A stretch of DNA of 64,000 nt from Marisa cornuarietis (GCA_004794655.1 SMMW01000502.1:630501-694500), one strand, 5' to 3'; shown: positions 46,487 through 59,580, counted from the first letter of the stretch. Notes: generated by a model not told the origin, from the sequence alone. Made by a program: numbers and translations.

Positions 46487-46949
46487 AAGTCTGTGTTAAA
46501 TAAACAGATGGGTCTTCAGTTTTTTTCGTAACGTGGTTGGTGAGGTGATGGTGGACAATGACGATGGCAGAGCATTCCACAGTTTAGGTGCAGTGTTAGT
46601 GAAGGCCCTGGCTCCAGTGTCTTCTTGTTAGTGTCTTCCACTGCAGGGAGACAGAAGTGTGACTGGGAGCCAGAGCGCAGACCACGTGACGGCTGGTAAG
46701 GAGGAACTACCTCTTGTAAATATTCAGGAGCAGTTTTAAACATGCAGGACTGTGCAATCGAAGCACTTTGTGATCAATGCGCTTGTTGACTGGGAGCCAG
46801 TGAAGGCTCTGTAGGATAGGCGTGATGTGCTCAGTGGACCACTTTGCACGGGTGACAATCCTGGCGGATGTGTTTTGAACTCTTTGGAGTCGATCCAACT
46901 GCGTAGCAGGTATACCCCACAATGCACTATTATCTCTCAGTATTAACAT
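46396..46949 (-). mobile_element. LINE 3' fragment with (TCA)n tail
   Basis: The minus strand, with frame changes, reads RLQRVQNTSARIVTRAKWS, HITPILQSLHWLPVNKRI, and then in a third frame APKLWNALPSSLSTITSPT and KKLKTHLFI with a stop. This is the usual C-terminal ending of CR1-like LINE ORF2 proteins. A (TCA)n run on this strand (46396-46484) is the 3' tail. The core enzyme is absent. It is a different subfamily from the fragment at 36949-37566. Confidence 0.8.
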
Positions 46950-47500
46950 CTCTCTACATTGTCATCTCTCTACGTTATCTCTCAACATTAACATATCTCT
47001 ACATTGTCATCTCTCTACGTTATCTCTCAACATTAACATATCTCTACATTGTCATCTCCCTACATTGTCATCTCTCTACATTGTCATCTCTCTACGTTAT
47101 CTCTCTACATTGTCATCTCTCTACATTGTCATCTCTCTACGTTATCTCTCAACATTAACATCTCTCTACATTGTCATCTCCCTACATTGTCATCTCTCTA
47201 CATTGTCATCTCTCTACGTTATCTCTCTACATTGTCATCTCTCTACATTGTCATCTCTCTACGTTATCTCTCAACATTAACATATCTCTACATTGTCATC
47301 TCTCTACGTTATCTCTCAACATTAACATCTCTCTACATTGTCATCTCCCTACATTATCTCTCTACATTGTCATCTCTCTACATTGTCATCTCCCTACATT
47401 ATCTCTCTATATTGACATCTCTCTACATTGTCATCTCTCTACGTTATCTCTCTACATTGTCATCTCTCTACGTAGACATCTCTACAGTGACATTTCTCTA
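46935..47500. repeat. Short minisatellite, TCTCTCTACATTGTCA core
   Basis: Units of 15 to 17 bp, TCTCTCTACATTGTCA with variants TCTCTCTACGTTA and TCTCAACATTAACA, arranged in repeated blocks of about 122 bp (for example from 47049 and again from 47171). It starts where the LINE fragment ends. Open frames are artefacts. Confidence 0.92.
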
Positions 47501-48110
47501 CATGACATTTGTCTTGCACAATTTCTTGTCTTTACTTTTTATTTGCTTCTTGCTGACATCAGCTACTTCTGCAGCCACCACAACCTCCTCTGTCAAAGGT
47601 TGATGACATCCCAGGTTAGTGAAGAAGTCCTGAAGGGAACCTCACAGTACCCACACTGTTATCTCTCCATCTCCCTGTCAGCGGAGGAATAACCCCAAGT
47701 AACATTTATGAAAGGGAAAGTCAAACAGTTGTAACAGACTCTCCTCCCCCGACACCAAGCAACAAGAACACCCGGAACACCCGGAAACTGTCAGGTAGTG
47801 GGTGGAGCAGTCAGTAGTCTAGGAAACACTACCTGCACTACACTGTAACAGTCGGGTGCAGGTGGCCAGACTTCGCCTTTTCTTGAGATTTTCACTCTCT
47901 TGCCTGACTGCATCTTTACACTCACCTCAGCTCAGGGTCTTGTTCACAGTCCACAGGATATAAGGCTATGTCTTATGTTAATTTACTGAATGCCGGACAT
48001 GAATAATCAACGGCTTTTTCCGATATTTCAGTAACACTATTAACACGATGACTGGTTTTGCTCGCACTTTATTGCCTGATACTGAGACAGTGTTTAGCGG
48101 GTGGGAAGGA
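47501..48110. other. Unique DNA upstream of the Ig-receptor gene
   Basis: About 600 bp with no exon recognised. As the nearest unique DNA 5' of the signal-peptide exon, it could hold part of its promoter, but no TATA box or initiator can be named with confidence. CACCCGGAACACCCGGAAAC at about 47770 is a short direct repeat containing CCGGAA, the core of ETS-factor sites. Confidence 0.35.
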
Positions 48111-48124
48111 AGGGTTAAAGGTCA

Positions 48125-48550
48125 GTTTCACTGCCTTGGGTGTAAACCTCAGCCTCAACTTCCCTGATGACATTAGTGGATAGAGAGAGAGTGTAAACCT
48201 CAGCCTCAACTTCCCTGGTGACATTAGTGGATAGAGAGAGAGAGAGAGAGAGAGAGAGTGTAAACCTCAGCCTCAACTTCCATGATGAGATTAGTGGATA
48301 GAGAGAGAGAGAGAGTGTAAACCTCAGCCTCAACTTCCCTGATGACATTAGTGGATAGAGAGAGAGAGAGAGTGTGTAAACCTCAGCCTCAACTTCCCTG
48401 ATGACATTAGTGGATAGAGAGAGAGAGAGTGTGTAAACCTCAGCCTCAACTTCCCTGATGACATTAGTGGATAGAGAGAGAGAGAGAGTGTGTAAACCTC
48501 AGCCTCAACTTCCCTGATGACATTAGTGGATAGAGAGAGAGAGAGAGCCA
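48125..48550. repeat. Minisatellite of about 60 bp with (GA)n
   Basis: Seven copies of a unit with AAACCTCAGCCTCAACTTCC, TGATGACATTAGTGGATA and a GA run of varying length. It lies 100 bp upstream of the start codon at 48651. Confidence 0.94.
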
Positions 48551-48650
48551 TGTCCGTCTTTGCACTCAAGAATTAAATGTCTGGATTGTTCTCTTCATTA
48601 TGAGTCACTGGTTACAGTGATGTACCGAGGCTGTGGCCTGTCACTACAAG

Positions 48651-48735
48651 ATGGCGGGCCTGTGTGCACAGTGTACCACTCTACTGCTGCCCCTGTTTGT
48701 GGTCGTCACCAGCTTGCAGCCCCTTCATGTGCAGG
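48651..48735 (+). CDS. Ig-receptor gene, exon 1 (signal peptide)
   Basis: The exon starts with ATG in a good context (A at -3, G at +4) and reads MAGLCAQCTTLLLPLFVVV followed by TSLQPLHVQ. A hydrophobic core of Leu/Val with a short polar N-region is a classic secretory signal peptide; cleavage is probably near the exon end. The donor GCAGG/GTAAGG leaves phase 1, which is the usual phase between signal and Ig exons in immunoglobulin-superfamily genes and fits exon 2. The first intron (2.25 kb) is mostly the CA-rich minisatellite. No earlier in-frame ATG in the same exon is needed to explain the product. Confidence 0.78.
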
Positions 48736-48879
48736 GTAAGGCTGCTTTCTTCTGACTTTTCATCTTTCTCATCGCCAGTGTCTTTGTCTTCTGTTCAGTT
48801 AGTGGCGGCGTGTGCACTGACAGCATGTGTCACACAAACACCTCAGACAATTGCTTTATATCACGGTCACACATAGACA

Positions 48880-50420
48880 CGCACATGCACACACGCACGG
48901 GCAACCCCACACACTCACATGGGCAATCAACATGCACACACACACACACATGGGCAATGAATATGCACACACACACACACATGGGCAATGAATATGCACA
49001 CACACACACACACACATGGGCAATGAATATGCACACACACACACATAGATGGGCAATCAACATGCACACACACACACACACTCACACACACACACACATA
49101 TACATGGGCAAGCAACATGCACACACACACTCACACATATACATGGACAATCAACACACACACACACACACACACTCACACACAGACATGGGCAATCAAC
49201 ATACACACACACACACACACATATATACATGGGCAATCAACATGCACACACACACACACTCACACACACACTCACACATACATGGGCAATCAACATGCAC
49301 ACACACACTCACACATATACATGGACAATCAACACACACACACACACACACTCACACACAGACATGGGCAATCAACATACACACACACACATATATACAT
49401 GGGCAATCAACATGCACAACACACACACACTCACACATATACATGGACAATCAACATACACACACACACACATATATACATGGGCAATCAACATGCACAC
49501 ACACACACACTCACACACACACACACTCACACACACACACATATACATGGGCAATCAACATGCACACACACACTCACACACACACACACACATATACATG
49601 GGCAATCAACATGCACACACACACACACATACATGGGCAATCAACATGCACACACACACACGCTCACACATATACATGGACAATCAACATGCACACACAC
49701 ACACACACACACACTCACACACAGACATGGGCAATCAACATACACACACACACATACATGGGCAATCAACATACACACACACATACATGGGCAATCAACA
49801 TGCACACACACACACACTCACACATATACATGGACAATCAACATACACACACACACACTCACACACAGACATGGGCAATCAACATACACACACACACACA
49901 CATGGGCAATCAACATGCACACACACAGACATGGGCAATGAATATGCACACACACACACACACATGCATGGGCAATCAACATGCACACACACACACACAC
50001 ACGCACACATACATGGGCAATCAACATGCACACACACACACACTCACACATATACATGGACAATCAACATGCACACACACACACACTCACACACAGACAT
50101 GGGCAATCAACATACACACACACACACACACATGCATGGGCAATCAACATGCACACACACACACACACATGCATGGGCAATCAACATGCACACACACACA
50201 CATGGACAATCAACATGTACACACACACATACACATACATGGGCAATCAATATGCACACACACACAAACACTCACTCACACATATACATGGGCAATCAAC
50301 ATGCACACACACACTCACACAAACACACACACATACACACATACACATATACATGAGAAATCAATATGCACACACACACTCACACACACACACACACATA
50401 TATATATATACACACACAAA
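48880..50420. repeat. Intronic minisatellite: ATGGGCAATCAACATGCACA plus (CA)n
   Basis: Around 35 copies of a 20-bp core (ATGGGCAATCAACATGCACA or ATGGACAATCAACA) separated by CA/CTCACA runs of varying length. It fills most of intron 1 of the Ig-receptor gene. Frames of His/Thr repeats in all phases are artefacts. Confidence 0.95.
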
Positions 50421-50984
50421 CACGTGCAAAGGCAACCTCACAGCTACCTGAGCATACATGCATGGGAACAGAAAGAACACAGATGACAGAGACATATATA
50501 AATATACTAACACACACACACACACACACACATAAACATCAACAAGCCTTTACATACAAACACATGTACATAAACAGTTACACTGTGAGTAATGAGAGAG
50601 AACACGTGCACAGCTGCTACACTTACATCAGTCAGGTGTTTGATTTTGTTTGTTACTATTGTCAGGGAGATTGTTTGTTATAAACTAAGTTGTGATAGTC
50701 CAGTGTTACGGTCATGACAGAGAATAAGACAGTGACAGTCACACACACCGTTAACCTGTCAAACCTGACTGAGCTGGGGTCACGTGACTAAGGTGCCCAC
50801 CAACATCTGCCGTCTTGTATATAATAGTGTATATAGTCATCATTCCTGTATTGTATATTCTAACCATTAATAACAATATTGAAGACTGTAGCTAATGTCC
50901 GTGTTGTATGTCAAATCTCCACCTGACAACCTGCTGGCCTTGACCATGAACAGTCATCAAACTGCGGACCGTTGTTTGTTGCAG
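50421..50984. other. Unique part of intron 1
   Basis: A decayed CA-rich edge up to about 50530, then unique sequence to the acceptor at 50984. No other exon is visible. Confidence 0.6.
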
Positions 50985-51299
50985 CCAGGCTGACTGTAAC
51001 AAGTTTACAAGAACCCATCAGACTGGTGGAGTGCAGGTACCCACACAAAGACTTACTGACACTAACACTCAAGGAAACTGGAAACACCTCGTCTGTCAAA
51101 ACTGTCGACAACAAGAAAGCCTGTATGGGAGACATGAAGTTGGCAGCCTGTGTTTTTGATGAGACCACTGTCACTGTCACAGCCATCATCATGGACACAG
51201 GTTTGGAACAACTTCGTACATTTGAGTGTAAAGCCACAGCAATGGTCAACGCTGAGACAAAAGACATAAATGTCGGTCACATCAACTTCACTGTAGCAG
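50985..51299 (+). CDS. Ig-receptor gene, exon 2 (immunoglobulin-like domain)
   Basis: A 315-bp exon, phase 1 to phase 1, with acceptor TTTGTTGCAG and donor AGCAG/GTACGT. It encodes a single extracellular domain of about 105 residues: RLVECRYPHKDLLTLTLKE gives a B-strand Cys, and LRTFECKATAMVN gives the F-strand Cys in the x-C-x-A setting typical of Ig folds, about 70 residues later. Two more Cys (KKACMGD and KLAACVF) may form a second bridge. N-linked sites are NTS and NFT. Length, phase and Cys spacing suit an Ig-like domain; the F strand lacks the usual Tyr two before Cys (Phe instead). Ligand unknown. It recalls the N-terminal Ig domains of molluscan lectin-like immune proteins, but no fibrinogen or lectin exon follows. 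Confidence 0.8.
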
Positions 51300-51734
51300 G
51301 TACGTGTTTGTAATGTCTTCAGTTGCCCCCATCCATCCGTTGTCTACCAGCTGACCTAGTTCTGCCTGCTGACCTAGTTCCTCTAGTTTTCAGTCTGCCC
51401 ATCCCTCTCTCCTCTTCACCTCAGGTCACTGGTTTGTCAGACTCTGTCACTTAATATCCATCCGCCACCTTCTTCCTTCATCTTTCTCTTTCCTTTGTGT
51501 TCAGTTTCTTGTTTTCTTGTTTTCTTATTTGCTTTCGTTTTTTTAAACTTTATTCTTGTACATGTTGTCTGTGTAATTCTGTGATCTGTTGTCTGTGTAA
51601 TGGTGGCTCCGTGTACATGTTTGTGTCATCTGACTAACTTTTCATGTTCTGCATGTAGTTCCTTGTGCGTGTAGTCTCTGTCTTGCAATGAGATAGCCTT
51701 ATAGTTGCTGACTTGGCATAAAACAACAATTAAC
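51300..51734. other. Start of intron 2, unique
   Basis: Pyrimidine-rich unique sequence with no exon recognised. Confidence 0.55.
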
Positions 51735-54530
51735 TAACTGTAGTCTGTGTAATACTGAGTTCATTGTGTAACTGTAGTCTGTGTAATACTGAGTTCATTG
51801 TGTAACTGTAGTCTGTGTAATACTGAGTTCATTGTACCTGTTGTCTGTGTAATACTGAGTTCATTGTACATGTTGTCTGTGTAATACTGAGTTCATTGTA
51901 CATGTTGTCTGTGTAATACTGAGTTCATTGTGTAACTGTAGTCTGTGTAATACTGAGTTCATTGTGTATGTTGTCTGTGTAATACTGAGTTCATTGTACA
52001 TGTTGTCTGTGTAATACTGAGTTCATTGTACATGTTGTCTGTGTAATACTGAGTTCATTGTGTAACTGTAGTCTGTGTAATACTGAGTTCATTGTGTATG
52101 TTGTCTGTGTAATACTGAGTTCATTGTACATGTTGTCTGTGTAATACTGAGTTCATTGTGTATGTTGTGTGTGTAATACTGAGTTCATTGTTCCTGTTGT
52201 CTGTGTAATACTGAGTTCATTGTTCCTGTTGTCTGTGTAATACTAAGTTCATTGTGTATGTTGTCTGTGTAATACTGAGTTCATTGTTCCTGTTGTCTGT
52301 GTAATACTGAGTTCGTTGTGTATGTTGTCTGTGTAATACTGAGTTCATTGTTCCTGTTGTCTGTGTAATACTGAGTTCATTGTGTATGTTGTCTGTGTAA
52401 TACTGAGTTCATTGTGTATGTTGTCTGTGTAATACTGAGTTCGTTGTGTATGTTGTCTGTGTAATACTGAGTTCGTTGTGTATGTTGTCTGTGTAATACT
52501 GAGTTCATTGTACATGTTGTCTGTGTAATACTGAGTTCATTGTACCTGTCGTCTGTGTAATACTGAGTTCATTGTACATGTTGTCTGTGTAATACTGAGT
52601 TCATTGTACCTGTTGTCTGTGTAATACTGAGTTCATTGTACATGTTGTCTGTGTAATACTGAGTTCATTGTGTATGTTGTCTGTGTAATACTGAGTTCAT
52701 TGTGTATGTTGTCTGTGTAATACTTAGTTCATTGTACATGTTGTCTGTGTAATACTGAGTTCATTGTTCCTGTTGTCTGTGTAATACTGAGTTCGTTGTG
52801 TATGTTGTCTGTGTAATACTGAGTTCATTGTGTAACTGTAGTCTGTGTAATACTGAGTTCATTGTACATGTTGTCTGTGTAATACTGAGTTCATTGTACC
52901 TGTCGTCTGTGTAATACTGAGTTCATTGTACATGTTGTCTGTGTAATACTGAGTTCATTGTACCTGTTGTCTGTGTAATACTGAGTTCATTGTACATGTT
53001 GTCTGTGTAATACTGAGTTCATTGTGTATGTTGTCTGTGTAATACTGAGTTCATTGTGTATGTTGTCTGTGTAATACTTAGTTCATTGTACATGTTGTCT
53101 GTGTAATACTGAGTTCATTGTTCCTGTTGTCTGTGTAATACTGAGTTCGTTGTGTATGTTGTCTGTGTAATACTGAGTTCATTGTTCCTGTTGTCTGTGT
53201 AATACTGAGTTCATTGTGTATGTTGTCTGTGTAATACTGAGTTCATTGTGTATGTTGTCTGTGTAATACTGAGTTCGTTGTGTATGTTGTCTGTGTAATA
53301 CTGAGTTCATTGTGTATGTTGTCTGTGTAATACTGAGTTCATTGTACAAGTTGTCTGTGTAATACTGAGTTCATTGTACATGTGGTCTGTGTAATACTGA
53401 GTTCATTGTACCTGTGGTCTGTGTAATACTGAGTTCGTTGTGTATGTAGTCTGTGTAATACTTAGTTCATTGTTCCTGTTGTCTGTGTAATACTGAGTTC
53501 ATTGTGTATGTTGTCTGTGTAATACTGAGTTCATTGTGTATGTTGTCTGTGTAATACTGAGTTCATTGTGTATGTTGTCTGTGTAATACTGAGTTCATTG
53601 TGTATGTTGTCTGTGTAACACTGAGTTCATTGTACATGTGGTCTGTGTAATACTGAGTTCATTGTGTATGTAGTCTGTGTAATACTGAGTTCATTGTTTA
53701 TGTTGTGTGTGTAATACTGAGTTCATTGTGTATGTTGTCTGTGTAATACTGAGTTCATTGTTTATGTTGTGTGTGTAATACTGAGTTCATTGTACATGTT
53801 GTCTGTGTAATACTGAGTTCATTGTACATGTGGTCTGTGTAATACTGAGTTCATTGTACATGTTGTCTGTGTAATACTGAGTTCATTGTACATGTGGTCT
53901 GTGTAATACTGAGTTCATTGTGTATGTAGTCTGTGTAATACTGAGTTCATTGTGTATGTAGTCTGTGTAATACTGAGTTCATTGTTTATGTTGTGTGTGT
54001 AATACTGAGTTCATTGTACCTGTTGTCTGTGTAATACTGAGTTCGTTGTGTATGTTGTCTGTGTAATACTGAGTTCATTGTACATGTTGTCTGTGTAATA
54101 CTGAGTTCATTGTACATGTTGTCTGTGTAATACTGAGTTCATTGTGTATGTTGTGTGTGTAATACTGAGTTCATTGTACATGTTGTCTGTGTAATACTGA
54201 GTTCATTGTGTATGTTGTGTGTGTAATACTGAGTTCATTGTGTATGTTGTCTGTGTAATACTGAGTTCATTGTACATGTTGTCTGTGTAATACTGAGTTC
54301 ATTGTACATGTTGTCTGTGTAATACTGAGTTCATTGTACATGTTGTCTGTGTAATACTGAGTTCATTGTGTATGTTGTGTGTGTAATACTGAGTTCATTG
54401 TACATGTTGTCTGTGTAATACTGAGTTCATTGTGTATGTTGTCTGTGTAATACTGAGTTCATTGTTTATGTTGTGTGTGTAATACTGAGTTCATTGTACA
54501 TGTGGTCTGTGTAATACTGAGTTTATGCGT
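51735..54530. repeat. 32-bp intronic minisatellite, 2.8 kb
   Basis: About 87 copies of a 32-bp unit with TGTAATACTGAGTTCATTGT and a variable ACATGTTGTCTG/GTATGTTGTCTG step. A block including the TACTTAGTTC variant recurs (about 52720 and 53070). It fills intron 2 of the Ig-receptor gene. Confidence 0.96.
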
Positions 54531-54620
54531 CCTTTGTTCATGTGATATCTTTGCGACATAAGCTTGATCACTGTCTCACTAGCCTCATGACCTGTGACTT
54601 ATGCTTGTCTATTGTTTCAG

Positions 54621-54659
54621 GGCTGAAATCCCCAACACACATCACTGCAGCTCCTGATG
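54621..54659 (+). CDS. Ig-receptor gene, exon 3 (short linker)
   Basis: A 39-bp exon with acceptor TATTGTTTCAG and donor GATG/GTACGC, phase 1 on both sides. It encodes LKSPTHITAAPD plus shared codons, a short polar Thr/Pro-containing stalk between the Ig domain and the membrane. The evidence is the phase agreement with exons 2 and 4 and the strong acceptor; being so short it could also be chance. Confidence 0.6.
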
Positions 54660-54949
54660 GTACGCAGGCCTCCAGCACGTGACAAGCCTTCTTTATTTAT
54701 TTTCTTAGTCTTTCTCCTTCTTTCTCTCTCTCTCCTACATTCTTGGTCCCTGCACCTTAATCTTCCTTGTCACTGTCCTTGTGCAAGTTTCTATTAATAT
54801 CGTCTCTAGTTCAAAGGTCGCATGCACATGACACTGTGCACAGCTCTGTGCTAGTGACAGGCCTGGTAAGCTGTGCTCTTGTTAAGTAGGATCTTCCGAC
54901 TACGATATTGAAATGTCACAAGGCTGTGGGCGATAATCCTGTAGATGAA
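54660..54949. other. Unique part of intron 3
   Basis: About 290 bp with pyrimidine-rich tracts and no other exon. Confidence 0.55.
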
Positions 54950-56330
54950 CTCGTCTACAGACAGACGTAGTCACCGCTGACAGTGGTTCACAGATGTAGT
55001 TACCACTCACAGTGGTTCACAGATGTAGTTACTACTCACAGTGGTTCACAGATGTAGTTACCACTCACAGTGGTTCACAGATGTAGTTACCACTCACAGT
55101 GGTTCACAGATGTAGTTACCACTCACAGTGGTTCACAGATGTAGTTACCACTCACAGTGGTTCACAGATGTAGTTACTACTCACAGTGGTTCACAGATGT
55201 AGTTACCACTCACAGTGGTTCACAGATGTAGTTACTACTCACAGTGGTTCACAGATGTAGTTACCACTCACAGTGGTTCACAGATGTAGTTACTACACTC
55301 ACAGTGGTTCACAGATGTAGTTACCACTCACAGTGGTTCACAGATGTAGTTACCACTCACAGTGGTTCACAGATGTAGTTACTACTCACAGTGGTTCACA
55401 GATGTAGTTACCACTCACAGTGGTTCACAGATGTAGTTACCACTCACAGTGGTTCACAGATGCAGTTACCACTCACAGTGGTTCACAGATGTAGTTACCA
55501 CTCACAGTGGTTCACAAATGTAGTTACCACTCACAGTGGTTCACAGATGTAGTTACCACTCACAGTGGTTCACAGATGTAGTTACTACTCACAGTGGTTC
55601 ACAGATGTAGTTACTACTCACAGTGGTTCACAGATGTAGTTACCACTCACAGTGGTTCACAGATGTAGTTACTACTCACAGTGGTTCAAAGATGTAGTTA
55701 CCACTCACAGTGGTTCACAGATGTAGTTACCACTCACAGTGGTTCACAGATGTAGTTACCACTCACAGTGGTTCACAGATGTAGTTACTACTCATAGTGG
55801 TTTACAGATGTAGTTACCACTCACAGTGGTTTACAGATGTAGTTACCACTCACAGTGATTCACACATGTAGTTACCACTCACAGTGGTTCACAGATGTAG
55901 CTACTACTCACAGTGATTCACACATGTAGTTACCACTCACAGTGGTTCACAGATGTAGTTACCACTCACAGTGGTTCACAGATGTAGTTACCACTCACAG
56001 TGGTTCACAGATGTAGTTACCACTCACAGTGGTTCACAGATGTAGTTACTACTCACAGTGGTTTACAGATGTAGTTACCACTCACAGGTGTTCACAGATG
56101 TAGTTACCACTCACAGTGGTTCACAGATGTAGCTACTACTCACAGTGATTCACACATGTAGTTACCACTCACAGTGGTTCACAGATGTAGCTACCACTCA
56201 CAGTGATTCACACATGTAGTTACCACTCACAGTGGTTCACAGATGTAGCTACCACTCACAGTGATTCACACATGTAGTTACCACTCACAGTGGTTCACAC
56301 ATGTAGTAACCACTTACAGACAGACGTACT
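54950..56330. repeat. 29-bp intronic minisatellite
   Basis: About 47 copies of a unit with CAGATGTAGTTACCACTCAC and AGTGGTT, with ACCACT/ACTACT variants. The last copies change to GACAGACGTAGTC words up to about 56510. It is in intron 3 of the Ig-receptor gene. Confidence 0.95.
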
Positions 56331-56639
56331 CACAGCTAACAGTGGTTTATAGACGTAGTCACCACTCAGACAGACGTAGTCTCCATTCACAGGGGTTTAC
56401 AGACGTAGTCACCACTCACAGACAGACGTACTCATAGCTGACAGTGGTTTATAGACGTAGTCACCACTCAGACAGACGTAGTCTCCATTCACAGGGGTTT
56501 ACAGACGTAGTTTCAACGCCTTTTCGATGTGAAGACACGATATTGAATCAAGTTCGACGACTCTAGTGTCAAACAAAATACACGTTTGTTGTTGTTTATT
56601 GTGTTGCTTGTTAAGACGTTGGACAAATAGTCCTTGTTA

Positions 56640-57520
56640 AATACGGGACGTATTACAGGGACGTGTTACAGGGACTTATTACACGGCACACATTACAGAG
56701 ATATTTTACAGGGGATATTAGAAGGATATATTGCATGGGATATACAGGGGATATATTACAAAGATGTATTACAGGGGATAATACAGGGATATATTTCAGG
56801 GGACATATTACATGGGATGTTAAAGGGATATATTACATGAATATATTACAGGGGATATATTACAGGGGATATTGTAGGGATATATTACAAGGATATATTA
56901 CAGAGATGTATTACAGGGGATAATACAGGGATATATTACATGGATATATTAAGGGGATATATTACGTGGAAATATTACAGGGTAAATAGTACAGGGATAC
57001 ATTACAGGAGATGTATTACAGGGATATATTACAGGGGATATTGCAGGGATATATTACAGGGAATATTATATGGATATATTACAGGGATATATTAAAAGGG
57101 GATAAATAGGAGATATATTGCAGGGATATATTACTGGGGATATATTACAGGGATATATATCATGGATATATTCTAGGGGATATATTACAGAGATACATTA
57201 CAGAAGATATATTACAGGGATATATTACAAGGATATATTACAGGGGATTTTGTAGGGGTGTATTACAGGGATATATTATAAGGGGATATATATAGGAGAT
57301 ATATTACAGGGATATATTTCAGGGATATTACAGGGATATATTACAGGGGTATTATAGGGATATATTACAGGGGATATTACAGGGATACATTACAGGGTAT
57401 ATTGTAGGGATATATTACAGGGGATATATTACAGGCATATGTTACAGGGGATATTACAGGTGATTATTACAGGGGACATATTACAGGGACATATTACAGG
57501 GGACATATTACAGGGGACAT
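56640..57520. repeat. Short intronic minisatellite, ATATATTACAGGG core
   Basis: Roughly 60 copies of a 13- to 16-bp unit, GGATATATTACAGGG and variants. Open frames are repeat artefacts. Confidence 0.94.
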
Positions 57521-57992
57521 TAAGTTTCCTTTAAAGTTTTATGATAAGGTATTAGGTAGTTCATGATACAGTAGACATGTTTGTGGGATTGTAATTATTT
57601 CTACTATTGCGCGCGCGTGACTGTGTGTGTGTGTGTGTGTGTTCTATTTATACTCGTGTTTATCGAGTCAACAAGTCCACTGGAAGCTTGAGAGAAGGAG
57701 GGTTTAGAGAAAGATGTGAGTATGGACTACTAGTATCTCACCCTGTTGTTGTCTTGTTTATTTTCTGGATGTTTACCTGACTGGTGAATGATGGGACACA
57801 AGACCACAAGGGTTGTGACAAAGATGTGAGTATGGAAGACTGGTATCTAACCCTGTTGTTGTTTATTTTCTGGATGTTTACCTGAGTCACAAGATCACAA
57901 GGGTTGTGAGGAACTGTTGTGAGAAGTGAACGAGGTGACTTGTAATGTGAACGTTGACACCAACCACACCCACAGGTGACTTTACTGTGCAG
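57521..57992. other. Unique end of intron 3 with a 100-bp duplication
   Basis: A segment with AAGATGTGAGTATGGA and TGTTTATTTTCTGGATGTTT occurs twice (about 57710 and 57820). GCGCGCGTGACTG(TG)n lies near 57609. Confidence 0.7.
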
Positions 57993-58088
57993 GTGTCTCC
58001 CGTGATGCACCGCAAGCAGCCATTATCGCTCTTGTCGTGCTGCTTGTTGTCGTCATTATCATCAATGCTGTCCTCGTCATCATCATAC
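57993..58088 (+). CDS. Ig-receptor gene, exon 4 (transmembrane helix)
   Basis: In the frame reached from exon 3 (phase 1), this 96-bp exon reads VSRDAPQAA and then about 22 hydrophobic residues, IIALVVLLVVVIIINAVLV and more Ile: an unmistakable single membrane span, with one Asn inside it. The donor is consensus (ATAC/GTGAGT) and leaves phase 1. The acceptor used is CTGTGCAG at 57992; an earlier one at 57975 would put the exon in another frame that lacks the helix. Together with the signal peptide it makes a type I membrane protein with an outside Ig domain. Membrane-embedded polar residues can mediate pairing with adaptor chains; here this is only a possibility. Confidence 0.75.
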
Positions 58089-58149
58089 GTGAGTTGTCAA
58101 ACACATCAATGTACCCGGATATGCCCACACACTGACATAAGTGATAGGC

Positions 58150-58700
58150 TCACAGACAGGTAAACACACACACACAGACACAGTGCATGAGACCATATGC
58201 AGAGTCAGCAAATAAAAACACACGCGCACACACACACAGACATACACACATACACACAGACACAGTGCATGAGACGATATGCATAGTCAGCAAATAAACA
58301 TACACACATACACACATACACACAGACACAGTGCATGAGACGATATGCATAGTCAGCAAATAAACATACACACATACACACATACACACAGACACAGTGC
58401 ATGAGACGATATGCATAGTCAGCAAATAAACATACACACATACACACATACACACAGACACAGTGCATGAGACGATATGCATAGTCAGCAAATAAACATA
58501 CACACATACACACATACACACAGACACAGTGCATGAGACGATATGCATAATCAGCAAATAAACACACACACAGACAGACATACACACACAGACGCACACA
58601 CACACACAGACATACACACATACACACAGACACAGTGCATGAGACGATATGCATAGTCAGCAAATAAACACACACGTACACGTACACACACACACACATA

Positions 58701-58733
<33 letters not shown>

Positions 58734-58735
58734 GC
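58150..58735. repeat. 66-bp minisatellite
   Basis: Seven to eight units with AGTGCATGAGACGATATGCA, TAGTCAGCAAATAAACA and a CA-rich spacer. It is in the intron after the transmembrane exon. Confidence 0.95.
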
Positions 58736-59000
58736 GGGAGGATATGTGAGAGAAAATGAGTCAGAAGGATCTCGTGCACTCAAGTGAGACAGTCAGAAAG
58801 ATCTCTTGCAGTGAAGCGCCGTGGAGTGGGGAGAAGTCACGTGACTGAGTGCACGCCCTCACTGACCCTGTGTGCGGCTGCCCCCCCGCAGTCTCCCCCA
58901 GGTGAGATGAAACATGTTGACCCTCTTTGTCTTTAACACTTTCACCTTTCTACTCTAACGCGTAGGTCTTTAACACTCATAGAGCTTATCCTGCACTGTC
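58736..59000. other. Unique intronic DNA
   Basis: No exon that I can support; CTGCCCCCCCGCAG near 58880 is an imperfect acceptor-like site without a following open frame of note. Confidence 0.45.
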
Positions 59001-59009
59001 TGCCTCGTG

Positions 59010-59580
59010 AGACTTAGTGCTATACTATAGTGCTCTAGTGTTATAGTGCTATACTATAGTGCTATAGTGATATAGTATTATAGTGTTACAATGCTATAGT
59101 GCTCAAGTATTATAGTTCTATATATAGTGTTACAATGCTATAGTTTTAGAGTGTTATAGTTCTATAGTGTTATAATGCTATAGCATAATAGTGTTATAAT
59201 GTTACAATGCTATAGTGCTACAGTGCTACAATGCTAAAATGCTACAATGCTATACTGTAATAGTGCTATAGTGTTATAATGTTACAATGCTATAGTGTAA
59301 TAGTGCTATAGTGTTATAATGTTATAGTGCTACAACGATATAGTGTTATAGTGGTATAATGCTATAGTGTTATAGTTCTATAGTGTTATAATGCTATACT
59401 GCTTTAGTGTTAGAGTGTTATAGTTCTATAGTGTCATAATGCTATAGTATAATAGTGCTATAGTGTTATAATGTTACAATGCTATAGTGCTACAGTGCTA
59501 CAATGCTATAGTGTTAGAGTGCTATAATAGTATAGTGTAAGAGTACTATAGTGTTATAATGCTATAGTGCTATAGTGCTG
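59010..59580. repeat. Short degenerate repeat, TGCTATAGTGTTATA core
   Basis: Copies of GCTATAGTG, TTATAATG and related words about 10 bp long. Highly degenerate and self-complementary in part (CTATAG). Confidence 0.9.

Noticed and set aside
46223..46531. Plus-strand frame with a poly-Met tract
   Set aside because: It is the (ATG)n tail of a minus-strand LINE fragment plus a GTGT microsatellite.
48810..50486. Long His/Thr-rich frames of 274 to 558 codons
   Set aside because: Pure consequence of CA-rich repeats; several frames and both strands are open, and the region is an intron of the Ig gene.
57976..58088. Earlier acceptor (CCCACAG) for the transmembrane exon
   Set aside because: In the required phase it gives a Ser-rich frame instead of the hydrophobic helix, so the acceptor at 57992 is preferred.
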